The position numbers and the translations under genes were made by a program. The notes under the pieces were generated by a model. That model saw only the letters and a list, made by a program, of their open reading frames with translations, ran no database searches and had not been told where the DNA came from. From Monarcha castaneiventris obscurior (lineage: Eukaryota > Chordata > Aves > Passeriformes > Monarchidae), in contig JAMPIT010000484.1 in assembly GCA_026261815.1 (NCBI GenBank), forward strand, positions 11,878,501-11,942,500: a stretch of DNA of 64,000 nucleotides, in the 5' to 3' direction. Positions within the stretch are counted from its first letter, which is position 1; the number at the start of each line of letters is the position of its first letter. This document shows positions 27,791-46,535 of the stretch, in pieces.

Positions 27791-30700
27791 CAGGGCTGAC
27801 CTAGGACCCCGCATGGGCCGTGCAAGCGAAGGCAGGGGGCACTGCGGGCGCAGGAACCAGCAGGGATGGGGTGAGGAGGGAGGGAGGGAAGGCAGGGTGC
27901 AAGCCCAGCTCGCTGCCCCTGGGATGCGCATCCTCCTGTGCTCCCGGCTCCTGCGGCTGCTGCCCGTGCTCTGCACTCTCAGAGGTGGTGCTGTTCACAG
28001 GGTACTCGCGGGCTGTTGGCTGGGATAAAGCCAAGAGGTTTTGTATCCACGCACCTTCTGGAGAGCTGCAGCCTCGTTCAGAAGTGAGTGTCGTTCATTT
28101 ATCTGGATGATGAGGAATCCTTCAGTTCCTGTAGTTTTGTCCCACAAGCTCCTTTTCAAACAAGCCAGGTGTTATATATCCCAAACAGCACCCCCTGATA
28201 TGAAGGACCAGTCTATCAAGGACACTCAGCTAGGATGCTTGCTCTGATGCTCTGGCTGTATTACTCCTTTTTAGCCTTAGCACCTCAGTAATTCACCTAT
28301 CAAGAGCTAGTTCTGACTTGATCCTCCATTCCTGAGCTCACACCTTGTCCCTGCTAACCCACATCATGTGCATGTGCTCTTTTCATCACCAGCTTCTCTA
28401 AATCCTCCTCATCATCCCTCTCTGAATGCCTTGAGCTTGTATAATCACCCTGGGTGCCAAAGGCTACACCAGAAGTGTGTTGGCATGTACACTGAGCAGC
28501 AGGGAAGTGTGGTTTTGGCTGCCTGGGATGTGGAGCAGCTGGATCTGGCTGAGGACACCATCCTGCCTTTTAGTGGCAGCAGCCTTGGGGGCCGGCCCTG
28601 AGCTCTTCACTGTCGTTTCCTTCACCAGTCCCTTTTTCTCTGCATGTTTACCAAAGAGGTGCCAAGCATCCCTGTCACCTTCCCCATCCCTGTTCCGAGC
28701 CAGTGCCACTGTGATGCTGCTCTGCAGGCGATGAGCATGAAAATTTCACCATGGGAGGATGTTTGGTTAGCCAGCATCTCTGGTCTTGGACCAGTTCAAG
28801 AGTCAGAGGGTAAGAAGTACCCACGGTCTTTTCGCTTGTGTACCTGGCTGAGAGCAAATGCTGTCCTAATGACAAGCACCAGGCAGAGCCTTGCACAGCC
28901 TTGTACAGTCGAGAACTGTGAAGGATGGAGAGAGAGCACCCGGCTGTGTCCCCAGCAGAGCCTGCATGCCCGAGCCAACATCTCCCCTCGGTGGGGAGGG
29001 TCTAACATAATGTGCAGTGTGGCTCCTGCTTTAGCTGTGAGCTCACAGCTTCTCTGCTCTCTACCTCTGTGCTCTCCGAGGTGTTGGGGGTGGCTCCTCT
29101 CTTTTGAGTGTCCCACGCCGTGCTGAACTCAGAGCTCTCTCGGGTCACTCCTTGCTGGGGTCGGCTTTCTGCAGGCTGCGCTGTCGGGCTAAGGCAGCTG
29201 TATCCCTGCTGGCCGAGCGATGCTCTGCACCTCACGGCTGTGCCTCGTGAGCCACTGCCATGCTCAGCCCTCGTGTCCCCATGGGAGGAGGATGCTCCCC
29301 ACCACCTTTGGAGCCCCTGGCACAGCAGAGGCTTCAGGATGGGCGCTACAGAGAGCCATGCAAGTGACACCAATGGAGGACATCCCCTGACACCAGAGCC
29401 ATCAAAGCTGGGTCTGTCATGGCAGGCAAGGCCCATGCCGACCCTGTGGTGCTCCTCCAGCTTCAGCGTGCATGTCTGCTGTCCTTGGGAGGAGGAGGCA
29501 GCTCAACAGTGCAACTTGGAGCCGTGCACAAGATGGCAGTGGGCCTGGGCAGGGAGGATGGGGGTCCCAGCAAGCCCACCATGGCCCCAGTGGGATGGGC
29601 TGCCTTGGCTGTGCCTCAAGACCCTGGAGCAGCCCCAGAGGAGCTCCCTGTGCCCTGAGGACGTTTCCTGTTTGCTGCCCGTGCTGAAGCATCGGCCCTT
29701 CAACCGCCACCAGTCCTCTGCTTCCGGCAGGGGCTCCCGCCCGGAGCCCCCCTGCACTATCAGCTCACCAGATGCCTTTTTCAGGATACTGTGGTAAAAC
29801 TGTGCCGGGCAGGCGCTGTCATTTGGGGTTTTCTCTCATGTCAGCTTTGAAGACAAATTGGACGAGGAGGAGCAAGAGGGGGGGAAAGAAAAAATAATAA
29901 ATTTAAGCAAAAAAAAAAGGAAAGAAAGAATGATGCTTGCCGCCATCCTAGGCCAGGGCTGGCCCATGTGCCAGCGTGGCAATGGGTCCCCCAAGCGGCG
30001 TGGCCAGCGGTGGCCGGGGACAGGGCAGGTGGGGGTGTCCAGCATGGCAGTGCCACTCCCCTGGCACTGTCGGCCTCTAGTGGCAGTGGAGGCAGTGAGG
30101 TGCCATGGCAGCACCCTGGGCCTCATGGGCCCCACCAGCACCGTGGGGATATTCTCCCATCCCTCTGGCCACTGCCATCCACTGGGACATGGGACTGGGA
30201 CATGAGCATCCCAGTGCTGCTGCCTGGTAGGACATGGTTCCCCTCTGGGACACAGCCCACCCTGCACTGGTGAGAGAGCGGGTGCTGGCAAAGAGGGATG
30301 GGATACCCCTTACCCTTTGGCCAGAAGCAGTTCAAACTGGCCAAACCAGTCTCTGGGCCACTGGTCCACAGCCACCAGATGGTGCTGAGCAGCTGACAGA
30401 CTGAGTGGACTGGGAGCCAGGCAGCACTACTAGGGATGGAGGGAGGGAAATGGTGAAACAGCATGTGGGAAGTCTGTCTTTCCATCTATGGAGCCCTGCA
30501 GGGAATGTTCACCAGGTCTGCCATGGTGATGGGGTACCCAAGGTTGTGTGCCCCACTGCAGGAATGGTCCACGGACAGATGAAGGGGACAGACCATGGAT
30601 GCTGTTGAACCAGAGAGCTTGCCAAAACTCCCTGTGCTGGTGCAGGGTGTGCACAGGTGTGGTGAGGGTGTGCTCCCTGAGGCTGTAAGGCAGCAGGCAG

Positions 30701-31369
30701 CATTAAAGCACAGCTGCTTGCATGGTGCTTGGCATGTGCTCCAGCTCTGCTTCTTGCTGAAGTGGCGGGGTCAGGTTGGCTGGGAGAGACACTGCTAAAC
30801 CAGGTGTGCTTTTGTATGTGCTCCCCCAAGGTGTACAGAGACGTGGCACTCCCAGAGCAAACCACAGACCTGCAGGATTTGCTCTGAGTTAAGCCCAGTG
30901 ATTTTCTTTTGTTGAGTGAAAAATAAATAAAGAGGTGGTTGGTTTCTGCAGAGCAAAGGGGAGGTGTCAGCATGGGGAGGGGAGAAAGGGTCAGTGGTAT
31001 GGAAATAGTACTGGGCTATCCCCACCCACAGAGAATGGATGAGGGGCTGGCTAGGGCCAGAGGCTGTGGGTGGGAGTTACCACGCACCTAATATAAAAAC
31101 TGATTTTCTTTCCAGCCCTTGAGTTTGAGCATCCACTGGAGGATGGGTTGGACCTCCTGGGCTGGTCTTCAGTTCTACAGTTTCCCTTGGAAGACTGTAA
31201 ACAAGAAGTCAAAGAGGGAGTTGTTCTCTGGCTGCCCGGGACTCCCAGGAGAAGCTGTGGGTGTGGGTATCACCCTGGTGAGCAGGGGAGGTGTGGGGAG
31301 GTGGTGGGAGCAGTGAGATGTCCGTGCAAGGCAGGTGGCTGTGCTGTGCTGGGATCTGAAATCATGGCT

Positions 31370-31620
31370 GCTCGCTTTTGCCGGCAAATCTTGCATTTGT
31401 GTGGTTTCCTTTTCCTTCTGCTATGTGCACTTTTTTTTCTTCTCTCTTCATTTTGCTACTTTTGCTGCAGAGGCAAATTTCGGCCCTTCCAACCTTTTGG
31501 TTCCAAACTCTGCACAGGAATAAAACTAAACACTAACTCCCTGCAGGGCTCAGCTTTAATTACACGTGAGATGTTAATCTGCTGGAGGGTCTCAAGTGCT
31601 CCTAATATTTGAGCCTTTCT
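31370..31620. other. Conserved-looking non-coding block
   Basis: Unique A/T-rich sequence with TTAATTACACGTG (homeodomain core beside a CACGTG-like E-box, about 31,556-31,568) and long runs lacking CpG. It lies about 300 bp before the exon-like frame at 31,896. Confidence 0.25.
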
Positions 31621-31895
31621 TTTCCTTCTGCTGCTCTGCAATTCCCCTGGCAGATTCTTCCCAACTCCTAACAGCCTCCCCAGGCTATTTTTTCTGAGCA
31701 AGATCACAAGTGAACTTTCTGGCTCAGAAAAGCTGCTGTGAAGAGCAGCAGAGAGAGTCCTTCGGCAGCTCCCAGCTCTCTCTTGAAGGCCTGGCTATTT
31801 TTGGAGGCAGCAGGAAAATGGAGATGGTCCTTTCCATCACCTTGGGATTCCCCTTGCTCACAGGTCTCAGGTTAGATGGCCATGAGCGTGGCTGA

Positions 31896-32249
31896 AAGGA
31901 AGAGGAGCCCTCGTGCCTGGACTCCCTGGTGGCAGTGCCTACATCCCTGCTTAATGTTGGCTGTGATGCTTTGGGAACCTGCTGGCTCCAGTTCCTCACA
32001 CTTGATGAGCTGCCAAGCCTGGAAGACATAAGGGATATCCTTGCAAAGCAGCAGCTGGAGTTCAGGGAGATCCCAAAGCCAACCAAAAACGGTGCCTGCA
32101 AGGCCACCCCTGGCCAGGGACCTGCTGGAGTGGCCCTGGTGGCAGAAGCCAGCATGGTGACAGTGGCTGGAGGAATAAAGCAAGCCCCACCTGAACCAAT
32201 GGATGAGACTGAGCTCCCTGATGGCTCCATTTGGGCTGCCCTGCAGTAG
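31896..32249 (+). other. Unassigned exon-like open reading frame
   Basis: Open on the plus strand from just after a TGA at 31,893-31,895 to a TAG at 32,247-32,249, about 117 codons with no ATG near its start. Its middle has protein-like composition (FLTLDELPSLEDIRDILAKQ, then QLEFREIPKPTKNG), rich in charged residues and unlike the Ser/Pro/Gly/Cys-rich chance frames nearby. It could be a terminal exon (a CTCCAG acceptor precedes the FLTLDEL codons), a decayed retrocopy or a chance frame. I do not recognise the family. A longer frame covers the opposite strand. Confidence 0.25.
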
Positions 32250-33674
32250 CTCCTTCCTGTCTTCCATGGGCACCTCGGGTCACACATCTGGCAAGGGGCA
32301 GTACCTGGGCATGTCATGGAGTCTGAGCAGGAGGTTTGGCAACCTCCTTGGATGTATTTATAGTTTGTAAAACCCAACCATGGGACAGATACCCTCGAGC
32401 CCTCAGAGCTGATGGGGAAGACAGCAGGAGATGAATAGCTGACCACCTTCCTGGCCCAGTGACCCTCTCCCTTTTCCCCCACCCCAGGGATTGGAAGCTG
32501 CTCCCTTTAAATTTGGCAGAGACAAACAGCTACAGCCCTAATTGGTCCATTTGCTGCCATCAGGTGTTGCTGCTCTGTCTCTCCCCTGGCTCCTGCAGAT
32601 TCTAAGCTCCTGGTAGGTGCTGTGGTTTTTTCTCTTTTATTCTCAGTAGTAAATTTGCAGGAATCCAAAAATGGCTCGGGTTTCTAGGTCACTCTGCTGC
32701 TGAGTGTTTGTTAAAAGGTTCCCTGATGTATGTGCTGCAGCAGGGGCAGCACTGGGGAAGAAGGGGCTGAGGGAGCACAGTGTGGGAGGCCGTGTCCCCC
32801 CAGGGAGGGTGGCAGAAAGGAGCTGTGTGGAGAGGAGTGAGGCATCGCTTCAGCACCGACTGTTTTATTCTCGGCCTCAGGAACTGGGGCAGCTCTCCCT
32901 GGGGACAGGAGGCCTTTTTAGCTGGGGCTGCCTGCATTCATCCTATTTATAGCTGCTGTCTTTGCAGATGTGGTTTCCATTAACAAGCAGGATCTGAAGC
33001 TGCCCAGTAGCTGTGTGGACTGAGGTGTGTGATTGATCAGATCCCCTTGGGATAGAGAAGGAAAGACACAGACACCATCAACTCCTGTTACAGGGCTTTG
33101 TAACAGGCACCACAAGCTCCACTGTACCCTTGGGGGTCTGAGCTGCCTGTCCAGCCAGGCAGAAGTGGTATGTGGGAAGGAAGGGTGGCACTGCTTTTCC
33201 TCTGCTCGAGGAGTGGAAAATTAAGGGTGTTTTTAGGATCAGCCAAGTTTAGTTTGATCCCTTTTCTCATCCTCTGGACCTGCCTGCTTTGGCTGGGTGC
33301 AACAGGCAGGCCTTGTTTGGCTTTGGTTGCACCTGGTACTCCCTGAGTATGGTGTGTGTTCTGGATCGATGGATTAATGACAATTTGTTTGATTTTAGCT
33401 GGTTGCAGCTGGTCAGGGAGGACTCACTGTCTCAGGGCTCCCTGTAGCACCTGAACAGGGAGCAGTGAGGCAGGGATTTAGGCTTGCTCACTCTGCTGCA
33501 GGGTGAGGTTAGTGGGCATGGGACAGAGCTGGCACCTGGTGACAACGTGGTGGGTGCCTGGGCTCAGGCCTGCTGCAAAAAGCTCCAAAAAACCACTTTG
33601 GAAGCTGTGTGGCCAGGGCAGAGGGCTTTCCAACTAATTGCATCCTCTGTACAGGAGAAAATCATCCCAGGAGA

Positions 33675-33702
33675 GGATAAAGACAACTTTTATCTCAGAT
33701 AA
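33675..33702. promoter_or_regulatory. Palindromic GATA motif cluster
   Basis: GGATAA at 33,675-33,680, then TTATCT (33,690-33,695) and AGATAA (33,697-33,702) separated by one base, forming a perfect inverted repeat TTATCT-C-AGATAA. Three WGATAR-type sites within 28 bp suggest a GATA-factor element about 1 kb beyond the RPN1 3' end. Confidence 0.4.
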
Positions 33703-34684
33703 GAGGGGCTAGTAAGGAGCAGAGACAAGTGTCTCTGTGACAGATCTGGGCTATGTGGGTCCAGGACAGAGGGACAGCAGTGCAGGTGGCCCTGCAAAGG
33801 GCTGGCAAGTGTCCTGCTACTTGTGCATATCCAAGCCCAGGGCTTGCAGGCAGCACTAAGCCACAGGGGCTGTTTGCCCCAAGCCTCACAGGGTGCCAGT
33901 GCAGGTACTGTGGCAAACCTTCACTCCCCAGCACAGCCACACTTGGCACTGATTTCCTCGTGAGCCACTGCTCTGAGGGGCAGCCATGTGCTTTGCCCAG
34001 TCTGCAGGCAGCCTCCAGACTCTGCAGAGTCTGCTTCTGACAGGAAGCTTCAGCTGCCCAGTGGAGAGGGCTGCACACCACTTACCAGCCCTGCCCTGCA
34101 CACACACCCACACCCATGGACAGCTGCCAACACCTGCAGCTCAGGGCAGACAGAGGGACACACAGCCCCTTCTGGTTTTTTTTGTGTGAGGATCTCTAAC
34201 CACGTTGGTCCAAACAACTGTGCCAGGCAAAGGCAGTTGGGGATAACCATATTGCTGTCCCTGCAACAGTGAACTGAGGCAGAGAGGCATGGGGAAAAAA
34301 ATCTTATGAGACTGATATTAGCAAGGGATTGCATGCATCCTCCCAAGGTATCCAAGTGTGAGTGAGGACCTACATGGGCAGCACAAGGGATGCAGGGACT
34401 TTTGGCACATGCAGCACACAGTAAGAGGCTGGCAGGAGGGGTTCTGTTGTTTTTCTCCCTGTAAGGGTGTAGGTACATGCACATCCCTGAGGAACAAGGG
34501 CTTGGCTTTCTCCCCCATCTGGGTCAGGGCTTTGTGGGGTGGCAGAGCTCTGACCTCAGGGCACACAGCTGCCAGGAGGCAAGAGTGGTCAGGGCTGAAC
34601 TCTGCTCCACAGGGAACTGCACTGCCTGGCCATGGGCAGGATGGGGCCACCCAGTCCCTCCACCTCCCCCGAGCCCGGCACAAC

Positions 34685-35109
34685 ACGTAGAGGCGAGGCA
34701 GTGACGGTTTTATTTCAAAGTAGAACAAAGGTATCTTTTATTCTTTCCAGAGCTGCGACATTCAGCTTTGCCATGAGCGTGTCTGTGCTCAGACTGGCTC
34801 CTTGTGTGCCTTTACTCAGAGCACATCTATACAAGGCAAACCAAAAGCAGGAGACTCTTTCATAACTTGGCTGAGTCTCACCTCTGGTAAAGAAACCCCA
34901 TTACCCAGCCAAACATGATGGCGTGGTCCCTTGCACAGCACGTGCTGCTGAGCAGACAGGCTTTCTAGAAAAATCTAAAAACAAAATGTACTTTCAGACA
35001 TTCCACATCAACTTTTCCCCTAATTTTGCTGGGAAGGAGTTTTGGCTCCAAGTGTATCACTCTCATCTCCCTTCATACCTCTCCCCTGTGCACGGCTGCT
35101 GAAGCAGAG
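34685..35109 (-). other. RPN1: RPN1 3' UTR
   Basis: About 420 nt between the RPN1 stop and the last candidate poly(A) signal in transcription direction. It contains no repeat. The exact cleavage site cannot be read from sequence alone and is inferred from the signals at 34,737-34,742 and 34,709-34,714. Confidence 0.7.
34709..34742 (-). terminator. Two candidate RPN1 poly(A) signals
   Basis: Minus-strand AATAAA occurs at 34,737-34,742 and again at 34,709-34,714, about 370-400 nt beyond the stop codon. Either could direct cleavage; two closely spaced hexamers would give 3' ends differing by about 28 nt. Confidence 0.7.
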
Positions 35110-42376
<7,267 letters not shown>

Positions 42377-42390
42377 GACCGGCACACCGC

Positions 42391-42482
42391 GCGGGGAGGG
42401 CACAAGATGGCGGCGCCCGCGCTGTACGGGGAGGGCACAAGATGGCGGCCCCCAGTGTGGGGAGGAGGCTCGCGATGGCGGC
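42391..42482 (-). promoter_or_regulatory. Triplicated YY1-type motif at the RPN1 start region
   Basis: AAGATGGCGGC occurs at 42,404-42,414 and 42,439-42,449, and a related CGATGGCGGC at 42,473-42,482, spaced about 35 bp. The first two sit in an almost identical local repeat that also contains GGGGAGGGCACA. This is the classic YY1 core, known to lie just downstream of start sites in TATA-less housekeeping promoters. Confidence 0.7.
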
Positions 42483-43149
42483 GCCCAGCGGTGCTGGAGG
42501 CCCGTCTCCCTCCTCCCCGCCTTCCGCGGTGCCTGAGGAGAGAAGCTGGGCGGGCTTCTCCTGAGTCCCGGGGATGGCTTCGGCTTCGCGCAGCCCCGGC
42601 CTTTCTCGGCGTCCAGGCTCTGTCGGCGAGCTTGGGTGTTCTCTCGGGGAGCTGGGCCCCTGCCCTTGCTGAGCTCTCTGGCCTGGGCGGGCCTTGGGAC
42701 CGGTCAAGAGCTGCTTGTTGGGCCCTGCTGAGGTTTCCCACTTCTTTTTCTGACTGAAAAAGAGCAAAAAAAACAACTATAACAAGTATTCCGGGATGCT
42801 CAGGGTTTTCACGTGCTCCTCAGCCTCCTCTCCTGCCACGGCACAGAACAGCTCTGTTTATCAATGTTTTTAGCAGTGGCCGGCTCCTGCCAGGGCTTCC
42901 AGGGGCCAGAAGTGTCAATCCTGGTGGAAGTGCTGGGCATAGGATGGCCTGGAGGAGCTACTGGTGTGGATGACACTGAGATGTAGCACTGAGCACTGCA
43001 GAGGGATGGACTTTGGTGCTTTTGATTATGCTGTTGAATTAATGAGCCTCAAATTAGGACAGTTCATCTCGCTGGCCTGGCACACAGATCATTGTTGCTC
43101 TGGAAGGTGAGGTTTAACACAAATAGAGTTTAAGCTGAACCCAAATTTT

Positions 43150-43490
43150 CTGCTAAAAACCACAGATAATTGACAGCTAGGTGATGCCAGAGCAGAAGTC
43201 CTGCAGGTAGCCAAGGCATGGTAACCAGCCCTGAACTGAGTTAAGGCAGCTGGGGAAAGGAAAATGTTAGTGGTTTAACACATGACTGGGGAAGAGGTGA
43301 TTGACACTTTATTCCCAAACATCTAAGGCAGATAAAAGCGAGGAACGGATGTTGTCTGCTGTGATTGCCGGAGCAGGGCTTTTGCCTGTGAGCCCTGTGG
43401 GACAGCAGACCTTTCATGTTTGCATAATGAGACCCAGGACTCAATCCTTCTTTAAGATCCTAATATGAGTCACAGAGATAATTCTTTGAT
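43150..43490. promoter_or_regulatory. RUNX/GATA/AP-1 motif cluster upstream of RPN1
   Basis: AACCACA (RUNX) at 43,159-43,165 overlaps AGATAA (43,164-43,169) and is followed by TGACAG (43,171-43,176, TALE homeodomain type). Then GTGGTTT (RUNX) 43,270-43,276, AGATAA 43,330-43,335, TGAGTCA (AP-1) 43,466-43,472 and AGATAA 43,476-43,481. The combination is typical of blood enhancers; function is inferred. Confidence 0.35.
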
Positions 43491-45854
43491 TTGGCCTGAG
43501 ACTGCCAAGTATCGGAAGAGGATTTCCTAAATTATGTGTTTGGATATGGAGTCAAATAGCCCCTTGGCAAAGGCTAAATAGAATGGGATGTCTCCTGGTG
43601 TGCTATGTTCAAAACAGCATAATTTCTCAACTAGCTTTCCTTTTCTCCCCTTACCTGCCCCCCATCCCCCCAAATTCCTATTATGGAAATTTTCTTGGCC
43701 CATTACTTCACTTTCCCTTTGATTTATGTAGGCACCAGCCCTGTGAATTTGGCAGCTTGCCCTGTAGCATATCCTAGCACAAGCAGGTAGTTTTGTCACC
43801 GTGTTTCGGGTGACAGTGGTGCTCTCTTCCAGCAGCACAGCAGGAGATGGCTGCAGGGGCGGGTTCCACCTCCTCAGCCTCATGCTTCCAGCCAGGGAAA
43901 TGTTCCAGGTCCCTCTGCTCTCCAGGAAAAGCCTGTTTATCTTGGCCTTCTCCAAAGAGCTGGGCCTGGAACTGGGTAGGCATATTCAGGGGGAAGCAAC
44001 CATGAAACATGAGGGGCTGAGCAGAACAGACGCTTCTAATTTAAGGCTGGCCAGCGGTGCTGCATCTGGGAGCTCCCTCCAGTTGTCCAGGTTGGGTTTG
44101 CAAGTACCTCTGCTAGAACAGCTGTCACTGTCCTTCCATGTCTCACACGGAATAAATGAACTCCAGTCGGCCTCTTTAATAAGACACGCGGCTACAGCTC
44201 TTATTTCCCTCTCTCCCTTAGGGCAATTTCTCCTGGTAAATGGAGGGGAAGAAATAAATGCATATGTCCCTTGTGTCTGGAAATAATTGGGCTTCAGTTG
44301 TTACATCCTGGGCCAAGGGTTGCTCTCCAAGGGGTTCATCCCAGAGGCTGGATTTGAACTCGCTGGCGAATGCCAGTCTCAATATGTGACCCATCCCAGA
44401 CCATGGTGGGCTCTGAACCAGACTGTTTTACACTAACTCTGTGTTTGAATCCATTTCTAATCGTGATAATTGAGTCATGCTGAGCCTGTGCATCATCTCT
44501 TTCAAGACTTCAGCCCTACCACATAGGCTAAATTTGTCCTTGGGTTGAAAAGATGCTGCCTTTGGGCTTGCTCAAGGCTAAGTTTGGCTCTGCAGGTCCC
44601 TCTTGCCACTGCCCTGTGAGCCGTGCCAAGCTGTTCTTCATGCATGGAGTCAGTCACAGCTGCTCGTGGCCCCTGGCTGGGTGTGCTGGTGATGGTGGCT
44701 GGGACAGCTCCAGGGACAGCTTGGGGACAGCTTGCAGGCTGCGTTCAGGGAGGGACAGGCTGCAGTGCCTGTGTGCAGATCTGGCCACCCAGGCCTGGTG
44801 CCAAGAAACAGAGAGAGCCAGGAGTTCAGAGCTGCTTTTTCTCTCTTTATGTGTTGTTTTTTTAGTTCCCTCGTTGCAAGGAATGTCTCCCTCCAGCAGT
44901 AACGTCCCAGAAAGCTGCAGGTCAGGAAGCAGCATGAGAGAGGTTACCAGACCCTGCTGCCATCTGGCAGAATGCCCCAGCTCCCCGTGTGCTGTGGAGA
45001 GAGTGTGTCACCCTCAGGGCCACGGAGCAGTGGGAGGGGGACAGCCGCGATGGAGCCAGTGCCAGCCCAGCCGTCTGCCAGGGCCGAGGGACAAGAGTGG
45101 TCTAACAAATGCCTCTGGCAGGATAAACCGTGCACAGAACCACACCCCAGGAAAAGCCCTGCGTTCCTCTGTTTTTACGGGGCTGATGCCAAACTCAGAG
45201 CTGTGTCATCTGTCAGAGCAATTTGTTCTCAAGGAGGGAAGGGAGAAGTTGTTTTCTAGGAGGAGGGCTGTGACCACAGAAGCACACTGAGGCCTGTAGC
45301 AGCAGGGAACAGGATTTATTCTGGTGTGATCCTCCTACCAGTGGGGAGCTTGCACCAGGAATATGCAGGGATCACGACGCAATGTGTTGCTCTCTGAGGA
45401 GCCCAGGTCAGGAGCAGGAGAGAGTAAACAAGGCTGTGCATATGTAGCAGACGTCATCCTGGCAATACCTTGAAGATTTTAATAAAAATCTATCCATGAT
45501 CCTGAAAAAAACCTCCCTGCTTCAGATTTTATTGGTGTTTCACCATTTAACCTTATGTATGTAAAGTCCAACAGCCTTTTGGCTGCCAGTAGGAGGCAGA
45601 GGGCACTTCTCTGTCTGTATTCAGCCCTGAGCAAGGTGTTGCACTTACCAGCCATGAGAGCACAGGAACGACGTGGCTGAGTGATGGCAGAGTTTACTTA
45701 GCCTTGCTAAGGCCCTCAAAAAGCAGCTGGAGAAAAAGAAAAAAAAAACACTCTTCCAGTTTCATTATTTTTACAACCTCATTTTTTAGCTTGTCAGCAC
45801 AACTCATACTGAGCTTCTGCCAAGCTAAACACTCCGTTATTCTTATTTGGGGTT

Positions 45855-45905
45855 TCCATAGAATGGTGGACTTGGAGGGGGCTGGTTGGAGCTTGGCTCC
45901 TGCTC
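45855..45905 (-). mobile_element. Possible old CR1 3'-end remnant
   Basis: CCATAGAATGGTGGACTTGG and the following GGGCTGGTTGGAGCTTGGCT resemble the reverse complement of a CR1 terminus, but only about 50 bp can be matched by eye, so this is tentative. Confidence 0.35.
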
Positions 45906-46487
45906 TTTGGCTACTCTGGAAACATGTCCTGCCTTCACAGAGAGACAGTGGTGATGGGGCACTGTCTGCCCAGGGGCTGCTCCTCTGGGTTTTTTCAAGT
46001 TAATTTAGTTAGCTGCAGTAGCCCCTCCCTCCCCCCTCCTTATAGTGTTCACCTTTCTTTAAAATTATTTCTTCCTCGTTTAAGAAAAATATCTGTTTTT
46101 CTCTTGTCAGACCACAAGACTCAGAAAAAAATAATGGAAAAACCTGTCTGCGCAGAGCAGTTGTCTGGAGCATTGGGAAACACACAGGGAAAATCTCCTG
46201 GAAGAATATGACAGAGCATCTATGAGTCCTGCAAGGGGGTGCGACCACTGTGTGATGAGTGTTGTTGAAATAAGGAGAAAAAAACAGTGGGAAAGAGGAC
46301 ACTTCATCACTTTAAATAACTCTTCTTAAAGCTTACTAAAAATGTAACTGAAATAGCCATAGGCAGGCACTGGCAGGCTGTGAATGAAAAAAATCTGCTA
46401 CACGTGTACAGTTAAAATGCAAAACCTGAGCCAGGTATGTGGTCCACACAAGGAGAGCTGCTTTGGGCTGGCGGGGTCTGGATTTTG

Positions 46488-46535
46488 TCACAGGATCACA
46501 GCATGTTTTGGATAGATGGTGTTTTAACGATATAA
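46488..46535 (-). mobile_element. Possible old CR1 3'-end remnant
   Basis: CACAGGATCACAGCATGTTT followed by TGGATAGATGG resembles the start of a reverse-oriented CR1 3' end. It is very short and diverged, and could be chance. Confidence 0.3.

Larger units (their letters stand above)
27791..34684. other. Intergenic DNA downstream of RPN1
   Basis: Apart from the exon-like frame at 31,896-32,249, the block at 31,370 and the GATA cluster at 33,675, nothing is supported. A purine-rich tract with poly(A) spans about 29,861-29,930. Two weaker CTCF-like motifs lie at 30,071-30,088 (minus) and 30,371-30,386 (plus). Confidence 0.5.

Noticed and set aside
31724..32482. 252-codon minus frame opposite the exon-like frame
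   Set aside because: Ser/Pro/Cys-rich composition without domain features; more likely the shadow of the opposite strand or chance.
42377..42403. Nine-codon upstream extension of RPN1 beginning at GTG
   Set aside because: It would put charged and Pro residues before a clear signal peptide, and the ATG at 42376 starts it properly.
44553..45290. 245-codon plus frame
   Set aside because: No recognisable domain, Ser/Cys/Arg-rich, no supporting splice or promoter context.
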